A DNA stretch of 64,000 bases, taken from assembly GCF_020268605.1 (NCBI RefSeq), contig NZ_CP084222.1, forward strand, positions 2,356,001-2,420,000, read 5' to 3'. This document shows positions 17,890 through 28,533 of this stretch, piece after piece. The stretch's first letter is position 1. Every line of letters starts with the position of its first letter. The position numbers were made by a program, and so were the translations under genes. This DNA is from Arsenophonus apicola. GTDB taxonomy: Bacteria > Pseudomonadota > Gammaproteobacteria > Enterobacterales > Enterobacteriaceae. The notes under the pieces are model-generated. The model searched no databases and was not told the origin of the DNA. It saw nothing but the letters and a program-made list of their open reading frames with translations.

Positions 17890-19059
17890 ATGAAAAAACA
17901 GCAGATCAGCCATATATCACATGATCGACAATCGCAGTCTTTGTCGCTACCATCAATCGCCAAATTACCATTAGAAAGTGATCCTGTTTTAAAAAAAAGA
18001 TTTGAATCAGCGCTCAAATTAGCCGGTTCAGCGACGCCTGTCTCCCCTTTAGTAACAGATAAAAGCTCCTCCGTTGCTAGTTATCTATTAGCTGAGCAAC
18101 CATCAATGGATGCTTATCCCTTCAGCCATGGAATTAAAAAAAAATCAACCGCACAGGCAGAAGATAAAGCACACCACAGATTATCTATCGCTACTGAGGA
18201 AAGAACGGATAATTGCGGCCAACCCTATGGCAATCCGCCCTACACCACTATTGAGAATAAAACGGCAACCAAAACCGGCAATAATGACAAATTACCGCCA
18301 TCGACTAGTAAACAGAAGCTGCCAACGGCTAAAGCTGGGCGAAATAATCCGCTAAAAGCTCCACTATCAGCTAATACTTTATTGGCCAATCCAATAACTA
18401 ATCAACCAATAGTATCGGCTGATTTAGCAAAACCTATCGTAAACTTGCCAACAGGTGAGCAAATAGTGATGACTTCTCCAGTTAACAAGCGACAGCCACT
18501 TAGCACAAAAAAAATATCATCGGTCACTGATCCAAATAAAATTACTGATCCAATGGAAGCTATTTTTCCATCAGAAAAAAAACCACATTCAGCTAATAAA
18601 GAGCAAGATAAAGGCAAGCGGCAGGAAAATAGTATTGAACCGCCCAGTTTGCCAGCCGTCATATCGACGGCAACGACAACAGAAAAAATGTTAGCCACTG
18701 TCGATAATGAGAAAACCTCGGCCTCGTTACTTAATACACTATTTAACAAACTCAATGCGGTTATAAATGTCGAGGTCAACAAAAACTATCAGCCACCAAT
18801 CATCCAATTAAACTTAGCGCAGATTGGACATCTACAAATTAAAATTCAACAACAGCAACAACATATTATGATCGAATTTGTCGCCCAGACAATGGGACAA
18901 AAGATATTACTCGACCACCAACAAGATCTCATTAACAAGTTACAGCGCATTCATCCTGAGCAACATATCCAACTGGTCATCTTAAATGATCAACAGTCAG
19001 AAGAGCGATCAAAAGATCGGTCACAATCATTGGATGACTTTGAAGAAGAGATGACTTAA
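17890..19059 (+). CDS. sctP: T3SS needle-length ruler YscP (SctP)
   Basis: Secreted molecular ruler and substrate-specificity switch. The first 270 residues are low-complexity and rich in Lys, Thr, Ser, Pro and Asn, as expected of the ruler part. Residues about 295-365 form the T3S4-type domain (PIIQLNLAQIGHLQIKIQ, IMIEFVAQTMGQKILLDH, LINKLQRIHPE) that contacts SctU. The 389-residue length is within the range of the family, near PscP. It follows sctO by 6 bases and overlaps sctQ by 1. Intact. Confidence 0.85.
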   Translation: MKKQQISHISHDRQSQSLSLPSIAKLPLESDPVLKKRFESALKLAGSATPVSPLVTDKSSSVASYLLAEQPSMDAYPFSHGIKKKSTAQAEDKAHHRLSIATEERTDNCGQPYGNPPYTTIENKTATKTGNNDKLPPSTSKQKLPTAKAGRNNPLKAPLSANTLLANPITNQPIVSADLAKPIVNLPTGEQIVMTSPVNKRQPLSTKKISSVTDPNKITDPMEAIFPSEKKPHSANKEQDKGKRQENSIEPPSLPAVISTATTTEKMLATVDNEKTSASLLNTLFNKLNAVINVEVNKNYQPPIIQLNLAQIGHLQIKIQQQQQHIMIEFVAQTMGQKILLDHQQDLINKLQRIHPEQHIQLVILNDQQSEERSKDRSQSLDDFEEEMT

Positions 19060-20053
19060 TGCGGACACCCACATTGCCTACGATCAGTGAACATGAGTTT
19101 CAGCTTAGAAAATGTTTTATGCAATATCGTCATCATTTTCAATTTGCTGAACAATTATTAACATTAACACTGGAACAGGCCGATGCTAACTATAATTTAA
19201 AGCTAACCATACTATTAAAAAATACTACCGTTATCGCTTATTGCAATCAGTCTCTGTTAACTAACTGGTTATCTGAGGCATTAGATAGCGCCGATTTTAG
19301 TTATCTGCCGCTCGAGTTACAACTTAGTTTATTAAAAGAACATGGAAAATTTTTTCCTTCATTACAATGGCTAAATATTGAGTCACTACATATCAATGAA
19401 GCTAAATTAGGCATTAAAGGCCATTTCAATATGGCGGGTAAAAGCCTTTCACTTTGGTTTCCACAAATCGAAGCTATTCAGCGGTTATTACCAAAACGAC
19501 GAAAGGCAGAAAAATATCCGCTTGTTGTCAGTTTATCAATATGCATGGTTCCCATTTACTTAACGATAAATACCCTTAACACGTTAGAAATCGGCGATAT
19601 CCTGTTACAACCTCATTACTTAAAAAGACAGCAACAACAACTGGCCTATATTGAACATTTACCCTGGGCATGGGTTTCTTTGTCTTCTCACCAATTGGAA
19701 CTTATTAATATGTATTCTGAAACCGATAATTTAGCTAATCAGTCACTAACTAACTTAGAGGAAATTCAAATTCCTATTCGTTTTGAAGTGGGCCGACAAT
19801 ATATTGAATTACAAGCTCTCACTCATCTCAGTGAGGGATCATGATTGATCTTGCGGTGCCTGTTAATGGTGACGTCAGAATTATCGCCAATCAGCAACCA
19901 TTGGGCAAAGGACAACTGGTCGAAATTCAAGGAAGGTTAGGCATTAAAGTCGTCGAATTATTTGCTAAAAAGACTGAACCGTTATTTGCACAGAGCGAAG
20001 AATTAAGCCCATTAACAAATCCAAGCGATGAAAATGAGGAACTCTCTTCATGA
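19059..20053 (+). pseudogene. sctQ: T3SS cytoplasmic ring protein YscQ (SctQ), split in the SpoA domain
   Basis: Sorting-platform C-ring component. The first frame (19059-19844) covers the N-terminal and first SpoA regions and the beginning of the second SpoA domain (IPIRFEVGRQYIELQAL). It ends at TGA within an ATGA, and the second frame (19841-20053) continues the same domain: IDLAVPVNGDVRIIANQQ, EIQGRLGIKVVEL. Adding one base near 19841 fuses them to about 331 residues. In relatives an internal start makes a separate YscQ-C, but it lies upstream of the second SpoA domain, not inside it, so this is more likely a frameshift than a natural two-gene arrangement such as hrcQA/hrcQB. Confidence 0.78.
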
Positions 20054-20703
20054 ACCAACTACCTGATGAGTTATCGCTGATTATTGGTTTAATTTTATTA
20101 GCATTAATCCCGTTTATTGCTGTCATGGCCACTTCATTTGTCAAAATGGCGATGGTTTTTTCATTGCTACGTAATGCGCTAGGGGTGCAACAAATACCCC
20201 CTAATATGGCGATTTATGGTTTATCAATCATTCTTACACTCTATGTTATGGCACCAGTTGCACTTACAACCAAAGATTTTCTTAACGAAAATCCGATCTC
20301 TTTATCGGCAAGCGCTTCTATTGACTATTTTTTTGATGAGGGCACTAAACCCTATAAATCTTTCCTGACAAAACATATTCACGATAAAGAGAAAGCTTTT
20401 TTTAACGAAAATATTGCTAAATTATGGCCAGCAAAATATGCCAATAGCGTGTCATCAGACAGTTTATTTATCTTGTTACCTGCTTTTACTATTAGCGAGC
20501 TGACTCGAGCCTTTGAAATTGGTTTTTTACTCTATTTACCCTTTATTGCCATTGATTTAATTGTGTCAAATATTCTATTAGCAATGGGAATGATGATGGT
20601 TTCGCCGATGACAATTTCCTTACCCTTCAAATTACTTCTTTTCGTTATGTTTGATGGCTGGAGTCGTCTGAGCCACGGATTAGTATTGAGTTATGGTGGG
20701 TAA
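20050..20703 (+). CDS. sctR: T3SS export apparatus protein YscR (SctR)
   Basis: Core membrane protein of the export channel, a flagellar FliP homologue. It shows ATSFVKMAMVFSLLRNALG, QQIPPNMAIYGLSIILT, the AFTISELTRAFEIGFLLYLPF block and the C-terminal MGMMMVSPMTISLPFKLLLF. At 217 residues it has the same length as YscR. The start overlaps the sctQ stop by 4 bases. Intact. Confidence 0.96.
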   Translation: MNQLPDELSLIIGLILLALIPFIAVMATSFVKMAMVFSLLRNALGVQQIPPNMAIYGLSIILTLYVMAPVALTTKDFLNENPISLSASASIDYFFDEGTKPYKSFLTKHIHDKEKAFFNENIAKLWPAKYANSVSSDSLFILLPAFTISELTRAFEIGFLLYLPFIAIDLIVSNILLAMGMMMVSPMTISLPFKLLLFVMFDGWSRLSHGLVLSYGG

Positions 20704-20710
20704 GATTAAG

Positions 20711-20974
20711 ATGAATAGCCTAGATTTTATTTACCTATCAGAACAATCATTATGGTTAGTTTTTATGCTATCGATGCCGCCTATTGTGGTTGCCGCCACG
20801 GTCGGCACTTTAGTCTCATTAATTCAAGCTTTAACCCAGATCCAGGAACAAACATTAGGATTTTTATTTAAGCTAATCAGTGTCATTGTCACTTTGCTGG
20901 TCATTGCCGATTGGGTGGGGCATGAAATCTATCGTTTCACTGATCTGATTTTTCAACGGATAGTAAACTTATAA
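20711..20974 (+). CDS. sctS: T3SS export apparatus protein YscS (SctS)
   Basis: FliQ homologue with two membrane helices: LWLVFMLSMPPIVVAATVG, LVSLIQALTQIQEQTLGF and VIVTLLVIADWVG. I start it at the ATG at 20711 (MNSLDFIYLSEQ), which aligns with YscS; the ATG at 20693 would overlap sctR and add six residues. The stop overlaps the sctT start by one base. Intact. Confidence 0.94.
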   Translation: MNSLDFIYLSEQSLWLVFMLSMPPIVVAATVGTLVSLIQALTQIQEQTLGFLFKLISVIVTLLVIADWVGHEIYRFTDLIFQRIVNL

Positions 20975-21756
20975 TGCTTTTTCAAGAGTTACAACAATAT
21001 TTATTAACTTATTCGCTATTTATTCCTCGGTTATTGGGATGTTTCACCACATTACCTATTTTGAGTAAAAAATTATTAGGCGGAACCCTGTTGAGAAATG
21101 GCATCCTATTTTCTTTAATATTTTTTTTAATACCTACTATTGATACACAATTAATCATCAATATCAGTGGCAATGAATATATTTTACTCATCATTAAAGA
21201 AATATTACTCGGCTTTTTTTTCGGCTTTATCGCTGCAATACCTTTCTGGATGATGCAATCTATCGGTTTTATGATCGATAACCAACGCGGTACCACAATG
21301 GCTTCTATTGTTAACCCATTATTTGATGAACAAACCTCGCCAATGGGATTATTTTTTAGTCAAGCATTTACCACGCTATTCTTTATTAGTGGTAATTTTC
21401 TATTTCTAGTACAAACCCTTTATCACAGTTTTTCCGTTTGGCCTATCTATCACTTTTTACCTGGCTTTAATCAGCAATTATTCATATTTTTCATTCAGCA
21501 ATTTAAATTGATGTTAGATAACTTTCTGCTATTAGCTGCACCCTTGGTGATTGCGATGTTTATTGTTGAATGGGGATTAGCACTAATTAGCCGTTTTGCC
21601 CCTTCACTAAATGTTTTTATCTTATCTATGCCCTTGAAGGGGGCCATTTCTAGTTTATTGTTAGTCAGCTATTTTAGTGTATTAATTTTTAACGCTGAAA
21701 TGATACAAAATCAAATAAATAAAAGTTTTAAAATATTAATTCAAATGATGAGCTAA
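20974..21756 (+). CDS. sctT: T3SS export apparatus protein YscT (SctT)
   Basis: FliR homologue with several membrane helices. IPRLLGCFTTLPILSKKLLGG, KEILLGFFFGFIAAIPFW, DNQRGTTMASIVNP, FFSQAFTTLFFISGNFLFL and the final VFILSMPLKGAISSLLLVSYF follow the YscT pattern. 260 residues is the normal length. It is followed after 3 bases by sctU. Intact. Confidence 0.95.
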   Translation: MLFQELQQYLLTYSLFIPRLLGCFTTLPILSKKLLGGTLLRNGILFSLIFFLIPTIDTQLIINISGNEYILLIIKEILLGFFFGFIAAIPFWMMQSIGFMIDNQRGTTMASIVNPLFDEQTSPMGLFFSQAFTTLFFISGNFLFLVQTLYHSFSVWPIYHFLPGFNQQLFIFFIQQFKLMLDNFLLLAAPLVIAMFIVEWGLALISRFAPSLNVFILSMPLKGAISSLLLVSYFSVLIFNAEMIQNQINKSFKILIQMMS

Positions 21757-21759
21757 ATA

Positions 21760-22814
21760 ATGAGTGGTGAAAAAACCGAAGCCCCAACCGCAAAAAAAAT
21801 AAAAGATGCACGCCAAAAAAGACAAATACTTAAAAGTAAAGAAATTGTTTCCAGTTGTATTATTGTTATTCTGTTATCACTGCTATTAAGTTTATCCTCT
21901 TTCTTCATTGAACATTTTTTATCACTCTTTGCTTATCTACAAGACAGTAGTTTGCTGGATTTCTCAACGGCAAAAGCGAAGATTGTGCCCCATATCTGGC
22001 ATATTGCGCTTAATATTTTATTACCAATTATAATCATAACAATACTTATTATCGTATTATCTCATCTTGCTCAGTTTGGTTTTTTACTTAGCCCATCATC
22101 TTTAAAACCTGATATTAAACATATTAATCCGATTGCCGGTGCAAAAAAAATATTTTCACTTAAAAATTTACTTGAATTTTTTAAATCATTATTAAAAGTT
22201 ATTTTTATCGGTTTTATTGTCTGGTTTGTTATTAAAGGAAATATTAATTTTTTTTCCACCTGCCAAAATGTGGATTAAAATGTATTCCAATATTTATTGG
22301 ACAATTACTTACTCAACTAACTATTATTTGCGTATTGGGATTTATTATCATTTCACTTTTAGATTATTGTCTTGAATATCATTTTTATATTAAACAGTTA
22401 AAAATGAGCAAAGAAGAAATAAAAAAAGAATATAAAGAAATGGATGGCAATCCGGAAATTAAAGGTAGAAGAAAACAATTACATAAAGAACTACTGGTTA
22501 ATAACATCCGCAAACAAGTCAAACAATCTTCAGTCATTATCACTAATCCAACTCATATTGCCATTGGCATACGTTACATTAAGCATCAAACACCTTTACC
22601 TATCATCACCTTAAAACAAACAGATGCCTTAGCGCAATTGGTAAAAAAAATTGCTATCCAAGAAAATATCCCAATTATTCAACGAATTCCGTTAGCCCGC
22701 AGCTTATATGCTGAAGGTATTATTGATCAATATATTCCAGAAAATACCATTGAGACTATGGCTGAAGTACTACATTGGTTAATCCAAATCAGCCAAGCAA
22801 ATGATTATCGTTAA
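21760..22814 (+). pseudogene. sctU: T3SS substrate switch protein YscU (SctU), frameshifted
   Basis: Membrane protein whose cytoplasmic domain cleaves itself to switch export from needle subunits to translocators. The N-terminal frame (21760-22278) begins SGEKTEAPTAKKIKDARQK and carries the membrane segments, then stops at TAA just after CQNVD. The rest (LKCIPIFIGQLL, MSKEEIKKEYKEMDGNPEIK, the autocleavage site NPTHIAIGI, and QRIPLARSLY) is in another frame. Adding one T at about 22275 joins them into about 351 residues (YscU 354). Without repair, the membrane and cytoplasmic halves are uncoupled. Confidence 0.9.
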
Positions 22815-23495
22815 TATCATCAACTAGGTGATTATAAACCTGTTAGAAATTCTTATAGTTAATTTTTTGACCATTTTGACGCTAACACTTAATACGAGTA
22901 AAAACCAAATTTAAATCTTATTTTTTACCAAAAAAATATATTTTATTAACATAAATTTAACTTATATTATTAACCGGTAACTGGATAAACCAGTCAAATC
23001 ATTAAAAATATTTATCAATTGAGCAAATATTAAGCAAAAATCATCCATTTATTGCCATTAAAAGCGCTTTTTAAAAATTTTTTAGCCTAAAAATGCAATT
23101 TAAGCCTAATATTATATGTTAAAATTGATCAAATTTTTAATAAAAAAAGATCAAAATTAACAAAATATAAACAATATTGATATTTTTATTAACCTAGGCT
23201 GGGTGATTATCGATCATTAAAAACGGAAAAAACGAATGATAACATAGCTTCCAATCAATTATGTAAATAAGGTCATATTTTTTAATATTTGGAAATATAT
23301 TCTGACAATTAGAAAAATAAAATATATAATTATTTATAACTCACAAACATAGTGAGATATTAAAATATTACTTAAACCCTATAAAAAATTGACTAATTTA
23401 ATATGGCATTATTCTTATGGCTAGGACCACTATTATCCGTGGTACTTGTAATAAGATATTTCACAGTAATATAAAAAATCGGAATATTATATGAT
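22815..23495. other. AT-rich spacer between sctU and exsA
   Basis: No gene is seen. Near the left end is a small stem ACTGG-ATAAA-CCAGT (22980-22994); near 23118-23147 TTGATC and GATCAA flank A/T runs. The exsA promoter must lie in the right half. In Pseudomonas, exsA follows exsB with no such spacer, so this region may mark an old rearrangement joint. Confidence 0.45.
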
Positions 23496-24314
23496 ATGAA
23501 AGAAAATATCAGTTTTGATGAAGGCTTTGTGAGCACAATTGTGTGGAATATGCCTAATTATAATATTATAGAACACCGGAACAAGGGACTTTATATTGTG
23601 TTAGATGGGAAAGTTAGCTGGCAAGATCCCGCCAACACTTATCAAGTATTGAGTAATGAAATTATCTTTATCAGACAAGGGAGTTATACGGTAAAAACTG
23701 AAGAAAAAGCCAGCACACTTCTCTGGATACCTCTGTATGACGATTTCCTAAGAAATTTTATGAGCCGATTTGGCACCTTATTAAGTGAAATTAAGCGGGA
23801 TGAAAATAATACTGCCAGTTTAATTGCCTTTAGCCATTCACCCTTATTGGAAGAAAGTATTAAGGGATTAAAAACACTATTAAGTTATGATTGCCATAGC
23901 GCCTTAATTGACTTACGCATTAAAGAATTACTATTATTACTTGCTCATGGGCAACAGGGTGCAAGTCTGTTATCGGTATTTCGCCAACTCAGCAATCGAC
24001 AAGCTGAGCGTTTGCAATCTTTTATGGAAAATAATTACTTAAAAGAGTGGAAACTTAATGAGTTTGCCAGAGAATTTGGTATGGGACTAACCACATTTAA
24101 GGAGTTATTCAGTACCATTTATAACACTTCTCCCCGTGCATGGATCAGTGAAAGACGTATTATGTATGCTCATCAATTATTGATAAATACGGATCTGAGT
24201 ATTGTAGATATTTCAATGGAAGCCGGTTTTTCCAGTCAGTCCTATTTTACTCAAAGTTATCGTAAAAGATTTGGCTTTACTCCAAGTCGGGCTCGAGGTG
24301 ATCATGACGAATAA
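23496..24314 (+). CDS. exsA: T3SS master activator ExsA (AraC family)
   Basis: AraC-family transcription activator of T3SS genes. The N-terminal half matches ExsA (ILWIPL-type segment LLWIPLYDDFLRNFMSRFG, and LSVFRQLSNRQAERLQSFME). The C-terminal half is the double helix-turn-helix domain: WKLNEFAREFGMGLTTFKELF, SPRAWISERRIMYAHQLL, then DISMEAGFSSQSYFTQSYRKRFG. These blocks are almost the same as in Pseudomonas ExsA, so its A-rich targets should be conserved. The 272-residue gene is intact. It is separated from exsCEB and stands just before exsD. Confidence 0.96.
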   Translation: MKENISFDEGFVSTIVWNMPNYNIIEHRNKGLYIVLDGKVSWQDPANTYQVLSNEIIFIRQGSYTVKTEEKASTLLWIPLYDDFLRNFMSRFGTLLSEIKRDENNTASLIAFSHSPLLEESIKGLKTLLSYDCHSALIDLRIKELLLLLAHGQQGASLLSVFRQLSNRQAERLQSFMENNYLKEWKLNEFAREFGMGLTTFKELFSTIYNTSPRAWISERRIMYAHQLLINTDLSIVDISMEAGFSSQSYFTQSYRKRFGFTPSRARGDHDE

Positions 24315-24415
24315 TTAAAAATTATTGGCTATTATTACAATCTGAAAAAAAAATGTTTAATTAAGATAAAGCGATATTATGCAATATTAAATAACGGACA
24401 ATAAGGTAAATAACG

Positions 24416-25243
24416 ATGGGATCTATTAACAATCGCTTGCATTCTAACCCTGTATTGTCTAATAGAAAGATTACTATAATAAATCCAGCTAACTTGAATC
24501 GTAATCATTTATTAGGAAATGAGGTCATTACTCATTATAAGCATGCCGAACCCATTCATGCACATCAAATTGAGCTACTCAGACGCTTACTACCACGAAC
24601 CCTATTTGAATCGTTTTTTGCTTCAACCTGGTTCAAACGTCGAGTGGAATGCAATATTCCGCTTGAACGTGAAGAACTAAAATTTATTATTCGAACTGCA
24701 TCTAAACAATCCATTAATTGGGATCATCTTTTAGGCGATACCATTAATTTAACTGAACCCCATTTTTTACGTTACTGGCTATTGGAGCCAGTTTATCAAT
24801 GGTGGTTAACCAGCTTAGCACCCTCTTATCCAATACTGCAAAATGAATTAATCCAGCTACAAGTTCATATTAACCAGTTGAAAGCCCAGTCTGAATTTTG
24901 GGCAATAACCCACACTGAGTTAGTCAATAAATCATCAATCCAACAAGATATTGAGCAAAAAAAGCGTTTATCTTTAGATCAACAGCGAGATTATCAGCAT
25001 AAAATTCATCAAATAGAACAAACAGCAACACAGATGTGGCCAAACTGGTTTGTTGGCATTGAACAAATGAGTCAACAGATCAATCTGACCACATTTATGG
25101 AAGTACCTGAAAATATCCGTGATCTTTGGTTACTACTGATTCAACTTGCCAAGGGAAAAGATGTTTCAGCACTGATACATGATTGGTTGTATGTTCGTCA
25201 TCTATGCTTGGAGAACGACAGTTTTTACTGGTGTTCAGACTAA
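24416..25243 (+). CDS. exsD: T3SS anti-activator ExsD
   Basis: Binds ExsA and blocks transcription until ExsC removes it. Recognised by QIELLRRLLPRTLFESFF, REELKFIIRTASKQS, LLEPVYQWWLTSL, a coiled-coil middle (residues about 165-205), WPNWFVGIEQM and the ending HLCLENDSFYWCSD, in parallel with Pseudomonas ExsD (276 residues; here 275). It is followed after 28 bases by sctC. In Pseudomonas the chaperone gene pscB lies between them and is absent here. Intact. Confidence 0.92.
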   Translation: MGSINNRLHSNPVLSNRKITIINPANLNRNHLLGNEVITHYKHAEPIHAHQIELLRRLLPRTLFESFFASTWFKRRVECNIPLEREELKFIIRTASKQSINWDHLLGDTINLTEPHFLRYWLLEPVYQWWLTSLAPSYPILQNELIQLQVHINQLKAQSEFWAITHTELVNKSSIQQDIEQKKRLSLDQQRDYQHKIHQIEQTATQMWPNWFVGIEQMSQQINLTTFMEVPENIRDLWLLLIQLAKGKDVSALIHDWLYVRHLCLENDSFYWCSD

Positions 25244-25271
25244 TAACAAAGGTAAATAGAGTAGACAATTT

Positions 25272-27070
25272 ATGTGCCCCGATCATCGTTATCATGGAAT
25301 GGGCGGACCATTTCTTTTTTTTTTCCTTTTTTTTGCTATTAATAGCTATGCACAAGATTTAGATTGGCTACCTATCCCCTATAGTTATATTGCTAAAGAT
25401 GAAAGTTTAACGGACATTCTGGTTAATTTCGGCGCTAATTATGATAGCGCCGTTATTGTCAGCCACAAAGTAAACGAACAGGTCACTGGCCACTTTGCTC
25501 AAGAGACACCAAAAGCGTTCCTGCAACAACTAACTAATCTTTATATCTTACTTGGTATTACGATGGTAGTGTACTTTATGTTTTTAAAACCAGTGAAGTG
25601 CAATCAAAGCTGATCAAATTAGAAAACACTACCGTTAAAACATTAAGAAAAGCATTAATTGACTCAGGCATATGGGATAAAAAATTTAGTTGGAAGCCTG
25701 ATCCCCACCATCAATTAGTTTATGTTTCTGGCCCGCCTCGTTATATTGAATTAGTCATGCAGACTGTATCCGCGCTAGAACAACAAGCTACTATGCAACA
25801 AGAACAGGGTCTACCCTTAGCAATTCAAGTTTTCAGTTTAAAATATGCTTCTGCTGTTGATCGGATCATCAAATATCGTGACGAACAAATTCAAGTACCT
25901 GGCCTGGCTAGCATCTTAGCAAATATGGTCAGTACCGCAGAAATTAGCCAAATCAATGATGACAAGATAACAACACAAAAACCCAATGGCCATAAAGCTA
26001 TGATCCAACCAGAGCCGTCTATTAATGCCATTATTGTGCGTGATCTGCCTGAAAGAATGCCAATGTATCAACGCCTGATCCATTCGCTCGATAAACCAAC
26101 TGCCAGAATTGAAGTTGCGCTCTCAATTATTGATGTCAATGCCGATAATCTCTCGGAATTAGGTATCGATTGGTGGGTCGGGCTGAAAGCTGGACAACAT
26201 CATCAAATAAATATTGCCTCCACATTAACTCAAGCCGCCTCGCCGGTACTGGGTAGCCTGCTTGATAAACAAGGGTTAAATTATTTAGTGGCTAAAGTCA
26301 GTTTATTGCAAAGCCAGGGCATTGCTCAAGTTGTCTCTAAACCCACTTTACTTACCCAAGAAAATACCCAAGCCATCATCGATCACAATGAAACCTACTA
26401 TATCAAAGTCAATGGAGAACGGGTCGCCGAATTAAAAGGCATTACTTATGGCACTCTGCTACAGATGACACCAAGAGTAATTCAAATCGGTGATAAACCT
26501 GAAATTCATCTAGTTTTACACATTGAAGATGGCAATCAAAAACCCAATAGTTCCGGGGTTGATGGTATTCCGACCATTAATAGAACCATTATCCACACGG
26601 TTGCTCGGGTTGAACAGGGACAAAGCCTCGTTATCGGCGGTATATTCCGTGATGAAGTGATTAAAACCAGTAGAAAAGTGCCTTTACTTGGTGATATTCC
26701 ATTATTAGGTGCACTATTTCGTAGTAACGGCAATCAAACCCGCCGAGCTGTCAGGATTTTCATTGTTGAGCCAAAAATTATTGATAAAGGTTTAGCCAAA
26801 TACTTATCGGTCGGTAATCAAAGAATATTACCCAAGCGATTATTAAATATTGATCAAATCTCCAATCAGAACCTACCATTAAGCAAAATTTTAAGCGATG
26901 CCCAATGCCAATCCCTTGATCAAGCAAAACGCATTCAAACCCTGTTTAAACAGGCTAATAAAGAGGCGATTATTGTCAGTTGTAATAAAGGTAATCAGCC
27001 AGGCTGGCGAGTTATTGATCTCTCTTGCAGTGAAGACCAAATAGAATGTATTTATAAGGCATACCAATGA
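25272..27070 (+). pseudogene. sctC: T3SS outer-membrane secretin YscC (SctC), frameshifted
   Basis: Outer-membrane ring. The first frame (25272-25613) has a hydrophobic signal peptide ending at SYA and the first N-domain up to QQLTNLY, then runs out of frame. The true continuation (TWYYDGSVLYVFKTSEVQSK) begins in another frame near 25551 and runs to 27070. It includes the N3/secretin domains, with INAIIVRDLPERMPMYQ, QGIAQVVSKPTLLT and RKVPLLGDIPLLGALF. One missing base, probably C near 25544 (Y-H-L-T-W), explains the break. Repaired length about 599 residues, as in PscC/YscC. The start is uncertain; an ATG at 25299 is also possible. Confidence 0.9.
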
Positions 27071-28331
27071 ATTGGAAAATTCGCTTTTACAGTGGATTAA
27101 ATAAGGGCGTTGAGACAGAACTGGCTAATGGGCGCTTCATTATTGGCTCAGATCCGGTACAAGCCGATTTAATTCTGGTTGATGCGGGTATTGAAGCCGT
27201 TCATTTGATCCTAGAAATTGAAGAAGAAGGTATTAGAGTTATTGACTGGTCTTGTGAAGAAACGCCACAACAAAATGGCCAGGCGATAAGTCAGGGTGAA
27301 ATGCTGCTTCCCTACAACCGGCAAGATGCCGGTATGCTGATTTGGAGCTATAGCACGGTCAAACAGCAACTGCCTGCTAATCCAGATGAGTTAACTGATA
27401 ATCATATTAAGCGGATTAATAATCAACAACAGCATAGACACAAAAAAAGAGTTATTTTTATTGTTATTGCTATTTTTCAATATTATTTGTCAGTTTGTAT
27501 CTGTTGTTTTTAGCCGGGCCCGCTGAAATTGATTATATTCAGGAACAACATAAACTACAAAATTACCTGAATAAAGAAGAGTACAAATACATTACCATGC
27601 GCATCGAGCAAGAAAAGCAACTCTTTATTTTGGGTGGTTATGTACAAAATAATCAGCAACGTTTGTTAATAAAACGTTATCTGGATAACAATAACTTAAA
27701 TCATCAATTAAATATTTATTCGATTGAAGAAATTAAACAAAGTGTAAAATATATACTACACACAATGGGTTATAATCATATTGAAGTGAACAATAGCGAA
27801 AAAATCGGTTGGATCGATCTATTTGGTGAAGTACGTTTTATTAATAATAAATCCTGGAGTAACTTAGCAACGATTCTTAAACGCGATGTTACCGGCTTAA
27901 AAGGAATTAATAATCATGTGAAAATAAACGACGATCACCTAAAAAAATTAGTCGAATTACTAGAGCAATATGAATTGATAAATGTTCTTATTTATAATGA
28001 AAAAGAGAATAATATTATTGAATTGTATGGTTATTTAAATGAAAAACAGCGGCAACAATTTATTGAATTACAGCAAACATTCAATATTGAATTTAAGCAG
28101 AGGTATAAACTTAAATTAATCAAGGCCGATAATAATATTAAAAAAAAAGAAATAAGATTGGATATTAAAGGTATTTCACTGGGGCGTTCACCTTATCTTA
28201 TTCTAAGAAATAATATGAAATATCCGATAAATGCAACTCTACCCACAGGAGAAACTATTACTGCAATCGAAGATAATAAAATTATTCTTAAAAAAAATAG
28301 TCAGGAAATTATCATTACATTAAAGGAATAA
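27067..28331 (+). pseudogene. sctD: T3SS inner-membrane ring protein YscD (SctD), frameshifted
   Basis: Single-pass ring protein with a cytoplasmic forkhead-associated domain and a periplasmic part. The first frame gives the forkhead-like domain (GRFIIGSDPVQADLILVD, VHLILEIEEEGIRV) and the first half of the membrane segment, then stops. The second frame continues ILFVSLYLLFLAGPAEIDYIQ into the periplasmic domain (27480-28331). The break is in a T-run at 27473-27477 (five T; six would restore AIFSILFVSLYL). Repaired length about 421 residues (YscD 419). The start overlaps the sctC stop by 4 bases. Confidence 0.88.
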
Positions 28332-28334
28332 GCA

Positions 28335-28532
28335 ATGTTGACAGAGCTAGAACAAATAGTCAGTGATAACGCTGAATATATTAAAATTCAACATTATCTT
28401 TATGACCAACTAAATAATTGTCGTAAAAAGCTCAATAAACCCCTATTACCTGATGAGCATCAGCAAATCGCCCAGCAACAAACCGCTATTTGGGCAGGGA
28501 TCACTGTTTTAGAAAAGATTAAACGGAGTTAA
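28335..28532 (+). CDS. yscE: T3SS needle chaperone subunit YscE
   Basis: A 65-residue helical protein (YscE 66) between sctD and sctF. With YscG it wraps the needle subunit in the cytoplasm and prevents early polymerisation. Similarity is modest (KIQHYLYDQLNNCRKKL, AIWAGITVLEKI), but size and position are exact. Intact. Confidence 0.82.
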   Translation: MLTELEQIVSDNAEYIKIQHYLYDQLNNCRKKLNKPLLPDEHQQIAQQQTAIWAGITVLEKIKRS

Positions 28533-28533
28533 T

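Noticed and set aside
24315..24415. ExsA box (TGAAAAAA) upstream of exsD
   Set aside because: The A-run fits TnAAAAnA, but the second half of the site is not convincing and such runs are common in this DNA.
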